Source of the DNA: Flectonema sp. DT1601
Taxonomy: Eukaryota > Euglenozoa > Diplonemea > Diplonemida > Diplonemidae
Direction of reading: 5' to 3'
DNA: 64,000 bases
NCBI GenBank assembly: GCA_964019425.1
Contig: OZ025783.1
Location: forward strand, 744,001 to 808,000
Shown here piece after piece: positions 33,750-44,450 of the stretch (position 1 is the stretch's first letter; every line of letters begins with the position of its first letter). The notes beneath the pieces were generated by a model. It saw only the letters and a program-made list of their open reading frames with translations. It was not told where the DNA came from and did no database searches. The translations under genes were made by a program, and so were the position numbers.

Positions 33750-34030
33750 CCAGTTCATTGCTTTTAGATTCGTTCTGTAGCCGGTTTCTGCACCATTTTT
33801 CTTAACTTACACTCTGCTGACTGACAGTTGTTTGAGCAGCAACAGAGTAGCAGGAAATACCCACATACTCTTTCTTGTATATACCAAGTCCAGAACTAGA
33901 GTTCAGGATTTATTACTTTGGTAGTTGACATAACTCTTTTATTTACCTTTTCTTAACTACAGCAACTGTGACACCATCGTTTACTGTAGTTTTATTGTCA
34001 CATTTTTTATTTATATAAAGCCCCTTTAAT

Positions 34031-36104
34031 ATGTCGTCTACTGCTGTATCGGTGGCAGAATTACGGTCTCATGATGTCGCAAGTGGGACTCCCTGGACAG
34101 TTATATCGGGAAACGTCTACGATATAACTTCCCTCTTGGATTATCATCCAGGTGGGAGAAGACCACTTGAAGACTCTGCGGGAGCCGATGGAACAGATCT
34201 CTTTGAGAAAACTGGTCACAGTCAAGAAGCTAGAAAACGGTTGGAAACCATGCGAATTGGAACTCTTAAGCAAGACTTGAGAGAACCAATTTCAACTGAT
34301 CAGACTATACCTCCGATGACAGTTGTTGAAGTAAACAATCCTAATAATGGTGAACATAGATGGAGAGGAATGTATCAATTTACTAATCATGAAGACGGAT
34401 TGGCTGTCGTATCATTTCCACCACCTCACCTTCAAAAAGGAATACCAAAAAGTCACTTAATACAAGCTGATCCGTATGAATGTGAAACTATCACGTATAC
34501 TAAAGAGAAGGGGAAAGACTTGGGACTTTTACACAAAGGTCAGTATTGTATTGGAGCACTACCAGGGTCTATTGCATATAAACAAGGTGCTACAAGATTT
34601 ACTTCACGATGGATTGAATCGATAAATGACTTAGAAATTGAAAAGATCACTTCTGACGACACTTCCGCATTCAGCATTGACCTCCCTGATTTGGAAACTG
34701 TTTGCATACGATACGGAGGCATGGCACCTATTCCACGTCATTTAGTGAAACTAAACCCTCCTGTCAACACTCGAGGACGAGTACTTCAGGTGACCGTAAA
34801 CGGTACTATTTTAATACAGCCACTAACTGGCAGTGATCCTAAAGAGTTTAACAGAGGAGAATATGAAATATGCACTGGAGAAGATTCATTTCTTCAAAGC
34901 GACTCTTCAAAGTGGCACGCTGCTAGGAGAGCAGCCATACTGGACCAGAGCGAACACCAAATTGAGAAATTGCCGAAATTTGAGTCAAAAACCCTTCCAA
35001 TTGCTTTCTTTGCTTGCGTCCTTCACTTCTACGCAGCTGTTGTATCAAAAAGATCTTCCTTTTTATGGGTTGTGTTCCTAGCATATACTGTTGGAGCCTG
35101 GTGTAAGATGCTTCAATTTGCGATGGCTCATGAGGTTTGTCACAACGTGGCCACTAGTTGGCTTGCTGCCTCAAAAAATGCGAGACTTCGATGTCTTCGA
35201 TTGATGACTCTGCCGTCAATAAGTTGTAATTTATATAACTATTACTATAACCATCACTTAGGTTTGTTTATTTTATTTTGAATGAGGTATGAACTGTAAC
35301 AAAAATAGTAAATAAAACAACACAGGTCATCATGCTTTACTCGGAAAGCAAGTTGTTACCGAAGCGATTGATTCCTTTTTAGAAGGAGACGAAGTTGATG
35401 GGGATTTACTTCATGTTTATTCACATCTTCTTCGAAGGCAACTTCAACAGTTTGAAGCCGCCATTGATGATGGAAAAGTACTTCGTGACTTGGTCAGCAC
35501 TCCTATCGCTGTGGGAGCAAAATTCTTTAGAGACTCATTTTACCACATGTTTCACTTTGGATTAATGTTGTTCTGGTCAGGGATGTCTTTTTTCTTGTGG
35601 TCAGCAATATCGTTCGTTGAGATTATCCAACCTCGTGCTGTAACAAAGCCACCGATGTATTCTGAAATGGCAGACTTAGGACCCCAAACTATTCTTTGGT
35701 TAGTCGTGTATTTTATACTTGTTTTCTGGGATGAAAATTGGGGACTTTGGGGAATTTTTAATCTAACTTTGTACTTGTCTCTTTCGGAATTGTTTTTAGG
35801 TGGATTTCTCGCGCATCCCTTTGGGGCGTACTTTCTTGGTGTACATCAATCTGCACCAGGCAGTCATGTTTGTCAACCGACTCAGAGTTGTTATGCTTCG
35901 AGGTTTTATTCACTAATAACATGTAATCTTACTTATCATGTAGAGCATCACGACTTTCCTAACCTCCCTTGGACTTCCCTTCCTCGTCTTCGCGAAATAG
36001 CACCTGACTACTACAACTCATTGAAGTCGTTACCTAATCCATTCGTGACACTTTATCGTTACTATTTTGGAGGGAAGTCTTGGTTGTATGCTTGTGGAAT
36101 ATGA
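34031..36104 (+). CDS. Cytochrome b5-sphingolipid delta-4 desaturase fusion with a long insert
   Basis: Two exons (34031-35261, 35326-36104) give 669 residues. Residues 5-80 are a cytochrome b5 domain with heme ligands H39 (in HPGG) and H63. Residues about 85-290 are a beta-rich insert. From about 295 the protein is a DES1/DEGS-type desaturase, with the family's N-terminal mark (WHAARRAAIL) and three histidine boxes: HEVCH (367-371), HHLGHH (408-413, split by the intron) and HVEHH (615-619). The ending, HDFPNLPWTSLP then LREIAPDYYNSL, is typical of DES1. The enzyme should introduce the delta-4 double bond of ceramide in the ER. DES1 enzymes normally lack a fused b5. Front-end desaturases with fused b5 have Q, not H, at the third box. 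The start is 10 bases after an acceptor AG at 34020. Confidence 0.92.
35262..35325 (+). other. Intron in the desaturase gene
   Basis: 64 nt, GTTTGT...AACAACACAG, phase 1. It interrupts the second histidine box; splicing restores HHLGHH, which strongly supports it. Confidence 0.93.
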
Positions 36105-36539
36105 TTGCACTCTATATTAATTTATGGAGCTTGTCATTTTTTTTTTTTTTTTTGAGACTCTTTCTAGTTTACCATCGGGTTACCTCTGATCTTTATTTAG
36201 AAAGTTGTTTTTAATTTCTTTTTTTTTTTTTTAATTATCTGTTTTTTTTTATTAATACTATCGTTTTTGTCAGTTTCTTGTCCTTGTGCGCTACGATTAC
36301 GCGATGGGTTTAATTTCTGAAACCTCTCCCTTCCTCATCGAAACTAGGTTTTGACCAAACCAGTTACTTTTTATTTAAGAACAATATCAAATACCCCCCT
36401 GATATATCACTGCAGTGGTTGTATTATTTTCACTCATTTAATTTATCCCCGATTTTTCACTTGCTTCGATTTAATGTAGTTTTCCCCGGTTCTTAAGTTA
36501 ATACAGTATCAATTTACCCCCAATTCTTAAGTAAGGAAA

Positions 36540-36574
<35 letters not shown>

Positions 36575-36779
36575 ATTTCGCAAATCAAATCCTTCGATTA
36601 TCAGATTCTGATTTGTGAAATTTAAATAGATTTTTTTTTTTTTTTTTTAAATTTTTTTATTTTGGGGCATAAAAGACCAAATGATTAATTTAATTGGAAT
36701 TTCATAACTTTTTTATAATATATTATTTTTAATTTTTTTTTTTATTGAATTATATTTCTCATACAGAGTGCACAACAAC
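36105..36779. other. Intergenic with a degenerate tandem motif
   Basis: No gene is seen. T runs lie at 36138-36153, 36542-36570 and 36630-36648. Between about 36360 and 36540 a roughly 36-base pattern (C-rich block, then TTCTTAAGT or a variant) recurs about three to four times. The acceptor for EMC3 (TTTCTCATACAG, AG at 36765-36766) is at the end. Confidence 0.5.
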
Positions 36780-37529
36780 ATGCAGGAAAACGTTCTTCTC
36801 GATGAGCAGATCCGTGACTGGGCGTTACTCCCCATCGTTATCGTGACGTTATTGTTACAAATATTGAAACACTATTCATTCTTGTTGATGAAAGAAAACA
36901 AGAAAGTCAGTGCCGAGCATCAGAGAGAACTACAAATCTTACAAAGAAGTGGATACACAAGAGGAAACAGTGGTTGGGTTCCTCAAGCTGCATTTGACGA
37001 AAGAAAAAAGAAATTCACAAACAGCAAAGACGGATATTTACATGAGAAGCCTGACAGTCAGGAAGGTAATCCGATGGCTAGCATGGCTGATCCATCTCAA
37101 ATGAAAGGAATGATGATGCAACAATTATTAGGAATTGGTCCTCATATTGGAATGATGACATGGGTGTCATACTTCTTTAGTGGATTCGTTATTGCTAAAT
37201 TACCTTTTCCTCTGACTTCTCGTTTTAGAGGAATGCTTCAAAGAGGAATGGAACACCCAACTCTTGACGTCACGTACGTTACATCAGTCTGTGGATATTT
37301 CTTAGTAATGATGGGAATTAGAGGAATAACAACTTTAATGTTGGGAGAGGCTTCTGAATTTGATGATTTCGAGCAAATGAAGAACATGTCCGGAGGTGCA
37401 ATGGGTGGAGGTGGAGGTGGTCGTGGCCGTCAACAAGTTCCAATGGCACAACTCTTCACTGCTGAGGTGGAAAACTGGGCCGAAGGTTTAACAGTTCACA
37501 ACTATCACCTTAACCGTATGCATCTTTAA
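36780..37529 (+). CDS. EMC3: ER membrane protein complex subunit 3
   Basis: 249 residues, a normal length for EMC3, from the first ATG after the acceptor AG at 36766. The start reads MQENVLLDEQIRDWALLPIV, which matches the conserved EMC3 N-terminus. Three membrane spans are seen (about 13-33, 120-140, 165-187). The cytosolic loop after span 1 is charged and carries the usual NPM...DP...MKG run. EMC3 belongs to the Oxa1/YidC insertase superfamily and forms the membrane-insertion core of the EMC for tail-anchored and multispan proteins. A glycine-rich loop (about 210-218) and QVPMAQLFTAE, then NWAEGL, fit the family's C-terminal part. An in-frame GTG at 36768 is not needed as a start. Confidence 0.95.
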   Translation: MQENVLLDEQIRDWALLPIVIVTLLLQILKHYSFLLMKENKKVSAEHQRELQILQRSGYTRGNSGWVPQAAFDERKKKFTNSKDGYLHEKPDSQEGNPMASMADPSQMKGMMMQQLLGIGPHIGMMTWVSYFFSGFVIAKLPFPLTSRFRGMLQRGMEHPTLDVTYVTSVCGYFLVMMGIRGITTLMLGEASEFDDFEQMKNMSGGAMGGGGGGRGRQQVPMAQLFTAEVENWAEGLTVHNYHLNRMHL

Positions 37530-38333
37530 TTTATTTACGTTTAATTTACGTCGTTACCTTCTACTGATGTCAATAATTAAGAGGAGAAGTTGAAAGCGAC
37601 TTCGTTCATCCTTAGCAACAAGTTCCTAATAAAATAACATCTTGCTCGCAATAAGTAAAAACACAGATTCCGAACGCAACCTTCTTGCCTTAGACACAGA
37701 AGAAGTTACCTTCTAGGTGGTAATTATCCAGGAGGTTGTACTTCCTCTGTGGTTCACATCCGTACGAAGCGATCGGTGGACACGGGGCAAGAAGCCCTGC
37801 AGAAATATCAACTGCAGTGAGTAGCTACTTGTCATAAGTTTTGACTGCAGGCCTATGCTGCTTGAGCAACTGCCAGTGCTTCTGCTAACAGCGCGCTTAT
37901 GATGTTGGTTATCAATATTAAGCCTCCCTATCAGAGCATGAATGAAAAAAACAAAACAAAAACAAAAAAAACAACAACCGATTTGTTTTTTTTCACTCAG
38001 ACAAGAAAAACGCCGGAGGAAAAAAAAGAAAACGAAAAAAAAGTGAAAAAAAAAAAAAAAAAAAAAGAATTAGGTGACTGGCTTGTGATGAGGCGAAGAG
38101 AGAACCAAAAATATCAGTGTATTGAAAATAACAGAAAATAAAATAAAAAGAAAGTAGCATAAAAAGCCTAACTGTTGTTTAAACAATGATATTTTCCATA
38201 TTTTTTTTTCCCTTATCAGATTATTACAAATAATTATAATGCGCCTAATGATGTTGACCTGTTTAGTCTTGTAGAAGTAGCTTGCTGTAGTTTAAATTAT
38301 TTTCTTTCTCTCGATTAGTCCTCTCATCCCCAA
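37530..38333. other. Intergenic with a GC-richer, structured segment
   Basis: No gene is seen. From about 37660 to 37900 the DNA is richer in G+C. It can fold: ACACAGAAGAAG near 37694 pairs imperfectly with CTTCCTCTGTG at 37741, and CTGCAG occurs three times. To the right are A-rich tracts, then the acceptor (TTTCTCTCGATTAG, AG at 38317-38318) of the next gene. Confidence 0.5.
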
Positions 38334-39659
38334 ATGGCGATAGTACTCGAAGCGACGCATGACACGAAAGTCCGAACAGTCTTCGAAGAGATGGACGTGA
38401 AGAAGGTAAGAACCATCTCATTGGAGGGTTTTGTCTCATCCTTTGGCCGTTTTTCAATCGATTTCTCAACGCCTATCGTACGAGATCTTCACGAGAAAGC
38501 TGATGCAAATGGAGATGGTGTCATATCGTATTCTGAGTTTCAGGCGTTCGCAGAATGCTTTCCAACTCTTGTTGATTGTTTATATTATAGAATAAAAGAT
38601 TTTTATACGAACATTGCTCAGAAAGAATTAATTGGAAAACTGGTCGAAAGTATCAAACAACTCCGCGAGGCAGAACAACTTGCCCGCGTGGCGCATGCTG
38701 CAGCGCAACATGAGTGTGACGATGCTGATTTGAAACTTCAAAATCAATTACTTGCTGTCGAAGATGCCATAAAGAGAGAACAAGCAGCAGCAATACAATT
38801 AGAGTCAGCGAGGAATCAAACTGAACTTGCTCGCGCTGATCTCCTTCAACGTGTGAATGAATTAAATGCCGCAAAAGATGGTGAGAGGCTTGCCAACTCA
38901 GCCTTCCTGGAAGCACAGCACAACGTTGAAGCAGCAACAAGAAGGTTAACATCTCAAGAACAACAAGTAACACTCGCTGAAGAGAGGTATCGAGATATCG
39001 AAAGATTATTAAAAGAACAACAACGAGAAGTTGATAATCAGAGACTTGAAGCAGACAGACTACGAAGCGAACTAGCTCAGCATGACGCTCGTGCCCGTGA
39101 AGCCGCAGCTGTAGCACAAGAAGCTCAAAGGGCGGTTGCAGCAGCATCTGAAGCAATGTGTCAGGCAGAACTTCAAGTAGCTACCAGACAGCAGTTTGAA
39201 AGAGATGCAGCTGCTCAACACAGAGACGCTCAAGCTGATGTCACAAAACAACAAGCTCAACAAGAGATTGATTCTCGAGCTTTATTAATTGCTAAAGAGA
39301 ATGAAGCTCAACGAAGAGCTGATGTTGACGGTTGTGTCAGAGCTGTAGAGACAGGTGATCGAGACCTGCAGAATGCAGAATCAGAAGAGAGAGTATTTGT
39401 AAGTAAGAGAATGCAAGTAAATGATGAAGAACGGCCGCTTATTGATCAGGAAGTTAGACTTAGAGAACAAAGACTTCTCTTGGAATCGAAAGAAGCGAAA
39501 TTAGTGTCTGATTTCAGTAGTTTTACTGGCAGAGTTCCTCGCGTTCTTCCGACGACTCCAACTGCTGCTGCCGCTTGTCTTGCGCCGTTTTTTTCTCCGT
39601 CGAAAGTGGTTCCACAAGTTTCCCCAGCTCGATCATTACAATTACAACCTTACTATTAA
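38334..39659 (+). CDS. EF-hand, long coiled-coil protein
   Basis: 441 residues. The N-terminal 100 residues hold an EF-hand with a canonical calcium loop (DANGDGVISYSE, about 58-69; ligands D, N, D, S, E). An earlier, degenerate EF-hand lies around residues 10-50. From about 110 to 395 the protein is an almost uninterrupted Ala/Glu/Gln-rich coiled coil. A Pro/Ser-rich tail follows, containing FSPSKVVPQVSPAR. Such proteins are common as calcium-responsive cytoskeletal or flagellar parts in protists, but I do not recognise a named orthologue. The start is 15 bases after the acceptor AG at 38318. There is no intron. Confidence 0.85.
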   Translation: MAIVLEATHDTKVRTVFEEMDVKKVRTISLEGFVSSFGRFSIDFSTPIVRDLHEKADANGDGVISYSEFQAFAECFPTLVDCLYYRIKDFYTNIAQKELIGKLVESIKQLREAEQLARVAHAAAQHECDDADLKLQNQLLAVEDAIKREQAAAIQLESARNQTELARADLLQRVNELNAAKDGERLANSAFLEAQHNVEAATRRLTSQEQQVTLAEERYRDIERLLKEQQREVDNQRLEADRLRSELAQHDARAREAAAVAQEAQRAVAAASEAMCQAELQVATRQQFERDAAAQHRDAQADVTKQQAQQEIDSRALLIAKENEAQRRADVDGCVRAVETGDRDLQNAESEERVFVSKRMQVNDEERPLIDQEVRLREQRLLLESKEAKLVSDFSSFTGRVPRVLPTTPTAAAACLAPFFSPSKVVPQVSPARSLQLQPYY

Positions 39660-40285
39660 ATACATAATGCTGTTAGGTGATTAATTTCTGAATAGATATT
39701 ACTTTGTAGAATTTTCGTTTTTATTTTTTTCTAAGCTGTATTTTTGTCGTTCCCCTTCCCCCCCTTCTATTAGCCATTCTCCAGATGCTCTATAAATGCG
39801 ATGGAGTTAGGTATTACTTTACAATTTCTAATTTTCTTTTTGTGTAATCGGTTTTCATTTCACTGTTACTCAGTAGCACTCTGTAAGGTGACGTAGCAGA
39901 GCTCGCCTCCGAAATTTTCAGAATTTAAATACTTTGAAAAAAAAAGATAAAATAGAAAAAGAATACCTTAGCAGTGGTACCCGTCAATGTGTCTCGTGTG
40001 CAAACTGTTAAGGTTTTATAGTACCTAAGCCCAGGGTAATCTCTCAGTAGCGATTATGTATATTTATGTGTGTCCTGAATAAAGAATCGTTTTCCCACAC
40101 CCTGTTGTACAATTGTTGTGACGAATTATAACAAATAATCTTATAGTATTTAGATGCGGTGTTATGTATTATTTTATGCAGGAGATGAAATGGAAAATTA
40201 GTACCCGAGATTTGCTTAGGTTACGTAGGTTAGCTAACAACTTGTTAATTTCCCCCTCAGCGCTATCCCATAACTAGAACACAAT
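39660..40285. other. Intergenic
   Basis: No gene is seen. An AATAAA hexamer is present at 40078. The strongest signal is the acceptor TAATTTCCCCCTCAG (AG at 40259-40260), 25 bases before the next start. Confidence 0.5.
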
Positions 40286-41119
40286 ATGCCTGAGGCTAAT
40301 GAAAAGGTCCAGAAGATGTTCGATGTAGTAAACACTGAACTAACAGCGAATCTTCAAAGTTATATGGATAGCTTACCCGTACTAGCTGCAAGGTACGGAA
40401 GGTTTCTTGAAGTCACAAAGAGTTTGAATCCGAAATCAGAGAAGTGGGTGGAGTCAGCAGCACCTCTGTCTCCACTACTTAAGAGGAAAGGCTCCAATGG
40501 TTTTGGTTTAGATCGTTCACCTCTGACTGACACACCAAAGAAAGTTTCACTCTCTGTTGCACCAGAAGACGTATTGGAAGCAGCAGCAATGCAGATGAGA
40601 ACTAATCCAAAAACAATGGAATTCTTTAATGCTTTTGACGGAGTTTCAATAGCTGAAGACCTTCCAGATATTCCTGAAGACCAAAACTTAATAACAAACA
40701 TGGAAGCTTTATCAACTGAAGCATACGAACTACGAGTCCTCTTATCTGGTATTTGTGATTGGATTGAAATGCAAATGCCGGCAATAAAGGATGAAGACAA
40801 CCGAGGTGTTGCTGTACAAGAAGCAGTGATTCGTCACTTAGTCCACATGCGTGGATCAGTACAGTCGGTCAATGACAGGCAACGAGTCTACAGTGAAAGA
40901 CTGGCTGAATATGCATCAAAATACTATAAAACGCCTAGAGCAGCAAAACAATGGGCGAAACCAATAATAATTCTTCAACATGATCAGTGGGACCAGCTGG
41001 AAAGGGACTGGAGAGAACTTCGTCAACTTGTAATTCTCTCTGGTCGACTACTTTCTATAAACATGGATAAGTTAACTATCCCACGTGATAATGGTCATAA
41101 CCGTATGAATTATATGTAA
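40286..41119 (+). CDS. 11S proteasome activator (PA28/REG family)
   Basis: 277 residues. The C-terminal half matches PA28/REG. WIEMQMPAIKDEDNRGVAVQ aligns with the family's activation loop (WVQLLIPRIEDGNNFGVSIQ in PA28-gamma), including the Asn needed for activation. The helices after it (SERLAEYASKYYKTP; RDWRELRQLVILSGRLLSIN) also align. The N-terminal third is helical and ends in a Ser/Lys-rich loop (LKRKGSNG) where PA28 subunits carry their variable insert. PA28 forms a ring that opens the 20S proteasome gate without ATP. Trypanosomes have a relative, PA26. Which PA28 subtype this is cannot be decided; the gamma-like character is inferred. The start follows a strong acceptor AG at 40260. 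Confidence 0.88.
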   Translation: MPEANEKVQKMFDVVNTELTANLQSYMDSLPVLAARYGRFLEVTKSLNPKSEKWVESAAPLSPLLKRKGSNGFGLDRSPLTDTPKKVSLSVAPEDVLEAAAMQMRTNPKTMEFFNAFDGVSIAEDLPDIPEDQNLITNMEALSTEAYELRVLLSGICDWIEMQMPAIKDEDNRGVAVQEAVIRHLVHMRGSVQSVNDRQRVYSERLAEYASKYYKTPRAAKQWAKPIIILQHDQWDQLERDWRELRQLVILSGRLLSINMDKLTIPRDNGHNRMNYM

Positions 41120-42059
41120 TTAATTAATATCTGTTCTAGTGACTGTTTTATATGTGAGCTACTGTTAGTGTAGCTGTCCATCCGAACACAAAGTAAGAAC
41201 GTTTCCGACACGCTTGCTGACACTTTATTCTCGAGTCTATTTGGTGAGTCGATGAAATCATTTGCGCATTAGTTTTTATTTATTTATTTTTTTTTTTTCT
41301 GCGTGGCTGTTCGTCTTTTATCTCCACCAAAAGGAGGAGAAACATCAAAAAAGAATAAGCTGGTTGGAATGGATTATAAATTCCAAACGCAATTCTTAAT
41401 CTGTGCATTACCTTGTCACAGAGCAACGTGGAGTAGAAGACGAATATCTAATACAGTTCTCGATAATAAGTAATTTGAGATCCTATCCCTTTTCATTTTA
41501 GTATACTGTTCCAGTACTACCAATAGACTCATTTTATTAGTCTTCCTATTGTTGTTCTTTTTAAGTCTCCAGTGAATCTCTGGTTTGTGATGAGTTCTAT
41601 TTAGAATTTGGCTTCCTTTAATTAGCTTCGATAAAATAAGCTATACTTTGTATCTTGAAATATGGTACAAAAAAAAAAAAAAAAAAAAACAACAACAACA
41701 AAGCTGTTCTGTTTTTGCGATCATAAACGATGAGTTACGTCGTTTTTGTTTCATAACTTACCGCTGTACGGAAGTACATGTTTCTGACTTAGTTTCTTTT
41801 TTTTTCTTTCTTTCTTCTTTTTCCCTTTACTCCGAAAGAGGAAGGTCATTGGTCTGGTTATACAAGTTCGTATGCTAATATAAAATGAAGCATTGATCTC
41901 CTGTATTGTTCTGGAAATCAAGTGGTTTCCATTTGTTTGTAGTTTTTTCACCCCCCTCGCTCTCCATTAAGTGAAGTTTTTAAAAAATATTACCAATCGG
42001 GTCTTGTTGTTTTCATTTGGGTATAGTTTTTTTTTTTTAAAAACCTGGCCATTAAATAC

Positions 42060-42090
<31 letters not shown>

Positions 42091-42369
42091 TTCCTTACAC
42101 GCGCTCGTTACACAAGGCATCTGATGTAAGCAGGTTGCTTGCACATTAGTTGAGTCTGTCACAACTACTTCATTCAGTCTTATGTAGTTTTCGATTCAAC
42201 ATTTAGAATATGTCTACTTTTCACGCACGACCAGCGCTTAATCGCGCTAATTGTCCATCATGGCCGCAATAAAAAAAAAAAAAAATGATTAAAGCGAAAA
42301 CACATGTAGAATATGTTGAACGTGATTCATGTACTCACTGTTTACAATGTATTTCCCTTCAGCCACAAT
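41120..42369. other. Intergenic
   Basis: 1.25 kb without a recognised gene. A runs lie at 41669-41689, 42060-42085 and 42271-42285. An acceptor (TATTTCCCTTCAG, AG at 42361-42362) lies seven bases before the IMP dehydrogenase ATG. Confidence 0.5.
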
Positions 42370-43893
42370 ATGCCAGCATATCTCGGAGATGGTGTGTCTG
42401 CCAAGGAGCTGATGTCTATGGGACAAGGATTAACTTATAATGATTTCTTAGTCCTTCCAAACTACATCGACTTTGCAGCAAATGAGGTAGACCTCACCTG
42501 CCGACTGACGAAAGGAATAAGTTTAACATCACCATTTGTGTCATCACCCATGGATACTGTCACTGAGGATGCTATGGGTATTGCAATGGCACTAAATGGA
42601 GGAATTGGAATTATTCACAACAATATGAAGGCTGAAAAGCAAGCAGACTGCGTACGAAAGGTCAAGCGTTGGAGAAACGGTTTTATTTTGGAGCCACTCG
42701 TGTTGTCTCCAAACCACACAATCGCTCACATCGATGATATTAAAAATAAAATGGGATTCTGTGGAATTCCAATCACAGAAGATGGATGTACTCACGGAAA
42801 GCTTCTCGGAATTATTTGCAACAAAGATGTTGATTTTCAAGCTGACAGACAAACTCCTCTGAGAGAAGTAATGCGTCCTCGTAGTCAGTTAGTTGTTGGT
42901 AAGGCACCAACAACATTAGAACAGTCGAGGAAGACTCTTCATGAAGGAAGAGTTGGATACCTTCCTATTGTTGATGATAATGATAATTTAGTGATGTTGT
43001 GTTCTCGCATTGATACTCAGAAGTCTCGCGACTTCCCTCACTCATCCCTTGACATGAACAAACAGCTTCGCGTAGGAGCAGCAATCGGCACCCGTGAAGA
43101 TGACAAGCATCGTCTGGCTCAACTAGTTCAGGCTGGTGTAGATGTTGTTGTTCTTGACAGTAGTCAGGGAAATAGTTTGTACCAAATTGAGTTCTTAAAA
43201 TACGCAAAGAACCTCTACCCCGGACTTGAAATAATCGCCGGAAACGTTGTAACTCGCGCCCAAGCAGAAAGCCTCATCGCTGCCGGAGCTGACGGTCTTC
43301 GTGTAGGAATGGGAGCCGGCAGTATTTGTATTACTCAAGAAGTTATGGCTGTGGGTAGACCACAAGCAACAGCTATTTATCAGGTAGCGCAAGCCTGTGC
43401 TGCAAAGGGAGTGCCATTGATTGCTGATGGAGGTATTCAGAATATTGGTCATATTGCTAAGGCACTTACTCTAGGCGCTAACTGTGTCATGCTTGGATCT
43501 CTACTGGCAGGAACTTCAGAAACTCCTGGTGAGTACTTTTATAGTAACGGAACTCGTTTAAAGAAGTTTCGTGGTATGGGATCAATTGACGCTATGACTC
43601 AAGGAGGTGAGTCAGGAAAGAGATATCTTTCTGAAACTCAATCAATTCAAGTTGCACAGGGTGTTACTGGATCTGTTGTTGATAAAGGAAGTGTAATGAA
43701 GTACGTTCCTTACCTTCAAAAGGGTCTTCAGCAGTCTGCCCAAGACATTGGATTTCGCTCTTTTGATATTATCCGTCAGAAGGTCGCTGATGGTACAATC
43801 CGTTTTGACCGCCGTACTGCCTCTGCCCAGCAGGAGGGTGGTGTTCACGGACTCCACTCTTATGAAAAAACTCTTTTTGCTTCAAAATTATAA
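42370..43893 (+). CDS. IMPDH: IMP dehydrogenase with C-terminal peroxisomal signal
   Basis: 507 residues. It oxidises IMP to XMP with NAD+, the committed step of guanine nucleotide synthesis. The N-terminus (GLTYNDFLVLPNYIDF) and the SSPMDTVTE motif are standard. Two CBS domains occupy about residues 111-215. The catalytic loop GSICITQE has C320, and the flap region (RKRYLSE-like) is present. The eukaryotic family normally ends at HSYEKRLF. This protein reads HSYEKTLF and then adds ASKL, a type-1 peroxisomal targeting signal. Kinetoplastid IMP dehydrogenases are known to be glycosomal. An upstream in-frame ATG at 42313 would add a 19-residue leader, but it lies before the acceptor at 42362, so the shorter start fits the family and the splice site better. 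Confidence 0.97.
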   Translation: MPAYLGDGVSAKELMSMGQGLTYNDFLVLPNYIDFAANEVDLTCRLTKGISLTSPFVSSPMDTVTEDAMGIAMALNGGIGIIHNNMKAEKQADCVRKVKRWRNGFILEPLVLSPNHTIAHIDDIKNKMGFCGIPITEDGCTHGKLLGIICNKDVDFQADRQTPLREVMRPRSQLVVGKAPTTLEQSRKTLHEGRVGYLPIVDDNDNLVMLCSRIDTQKSRDFPHSSLDMNKQLRVGAAIGTREDDKHRLAQLVQAGVDVVVLDSSQGNSLYQIEFLKYAKNLYPGLEIIAGNVVTRAQAESLIAAGADGLRVGMGAGSICITQEVMAVGRPQATAIYQVAQACAAKGVPLIADGGIQNIGHIAKALTLGANCVMLGSLLAGTSETPGEYFYSNGTRLKKFRGMGSIDAMTQGGESGKRYLSETQSIQVAQGVTGSVVDKGSVMKYVPYLQKGLQQSAQDIGFRSFDIIRQKVADGTIRFDRRTASAQQEGGVHGLHSYEKTLFASKL

Positions 43894-44450
43894 AGAAAAA
43901 AAACAAAAGGAAAGAAAAAAACTTCAACCACGCCTATTTTCTTTTTCCCCCCAAGTGTTTTCTTCTTCTTTCCTAACTTTATTCTTTTTTTTATTTCTTA
44001 CCCACCCTGTGGTTTTTAAGTCACACTTCAGAATGACATTACAAGAAGCTTGTGACAAGTAACTAGAGCTGATTTCAGGTTCTTGTATTTACGAAGACTA
44101 TTAATATTAAATTTTAATAAACATCGAAGAGTATGACATTGTAAGGGGAAAACAGACACAATAACAATTGCCGCGCTCCTTTTTTTCTTTTTAAAGAGCC
44201 ACCCAATAACAAAGTTAAGGAAATCCTTTGCATGTGACGAGTCTTATCTGAGAGTATTCTTTAAAAATGTTTTTATGATTTTTTTTTTTATATTTTTTTT
44301 TAGGTTTGTTGACTTGTTATGTTTTGCAACCCGTTTCATCATTGCGCTTTCAGGAAAACACGCAAAGATAGGATTGTGCATAGCAATATGTTTTATTGTG
44401 GATATTCGTAGTACTAAGATTACTTTTATTCAACCTCCAGTGGACATACG
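43894..44450. other. Intergenic
   Basis: No gene is seen. There are T-rich blocks near 44184 and 44280-44301. The acceptor TTATTCAACCTCCAG (AG at 44439-44440) lies 10 bases before the next ATG. Confidence 0.5.
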
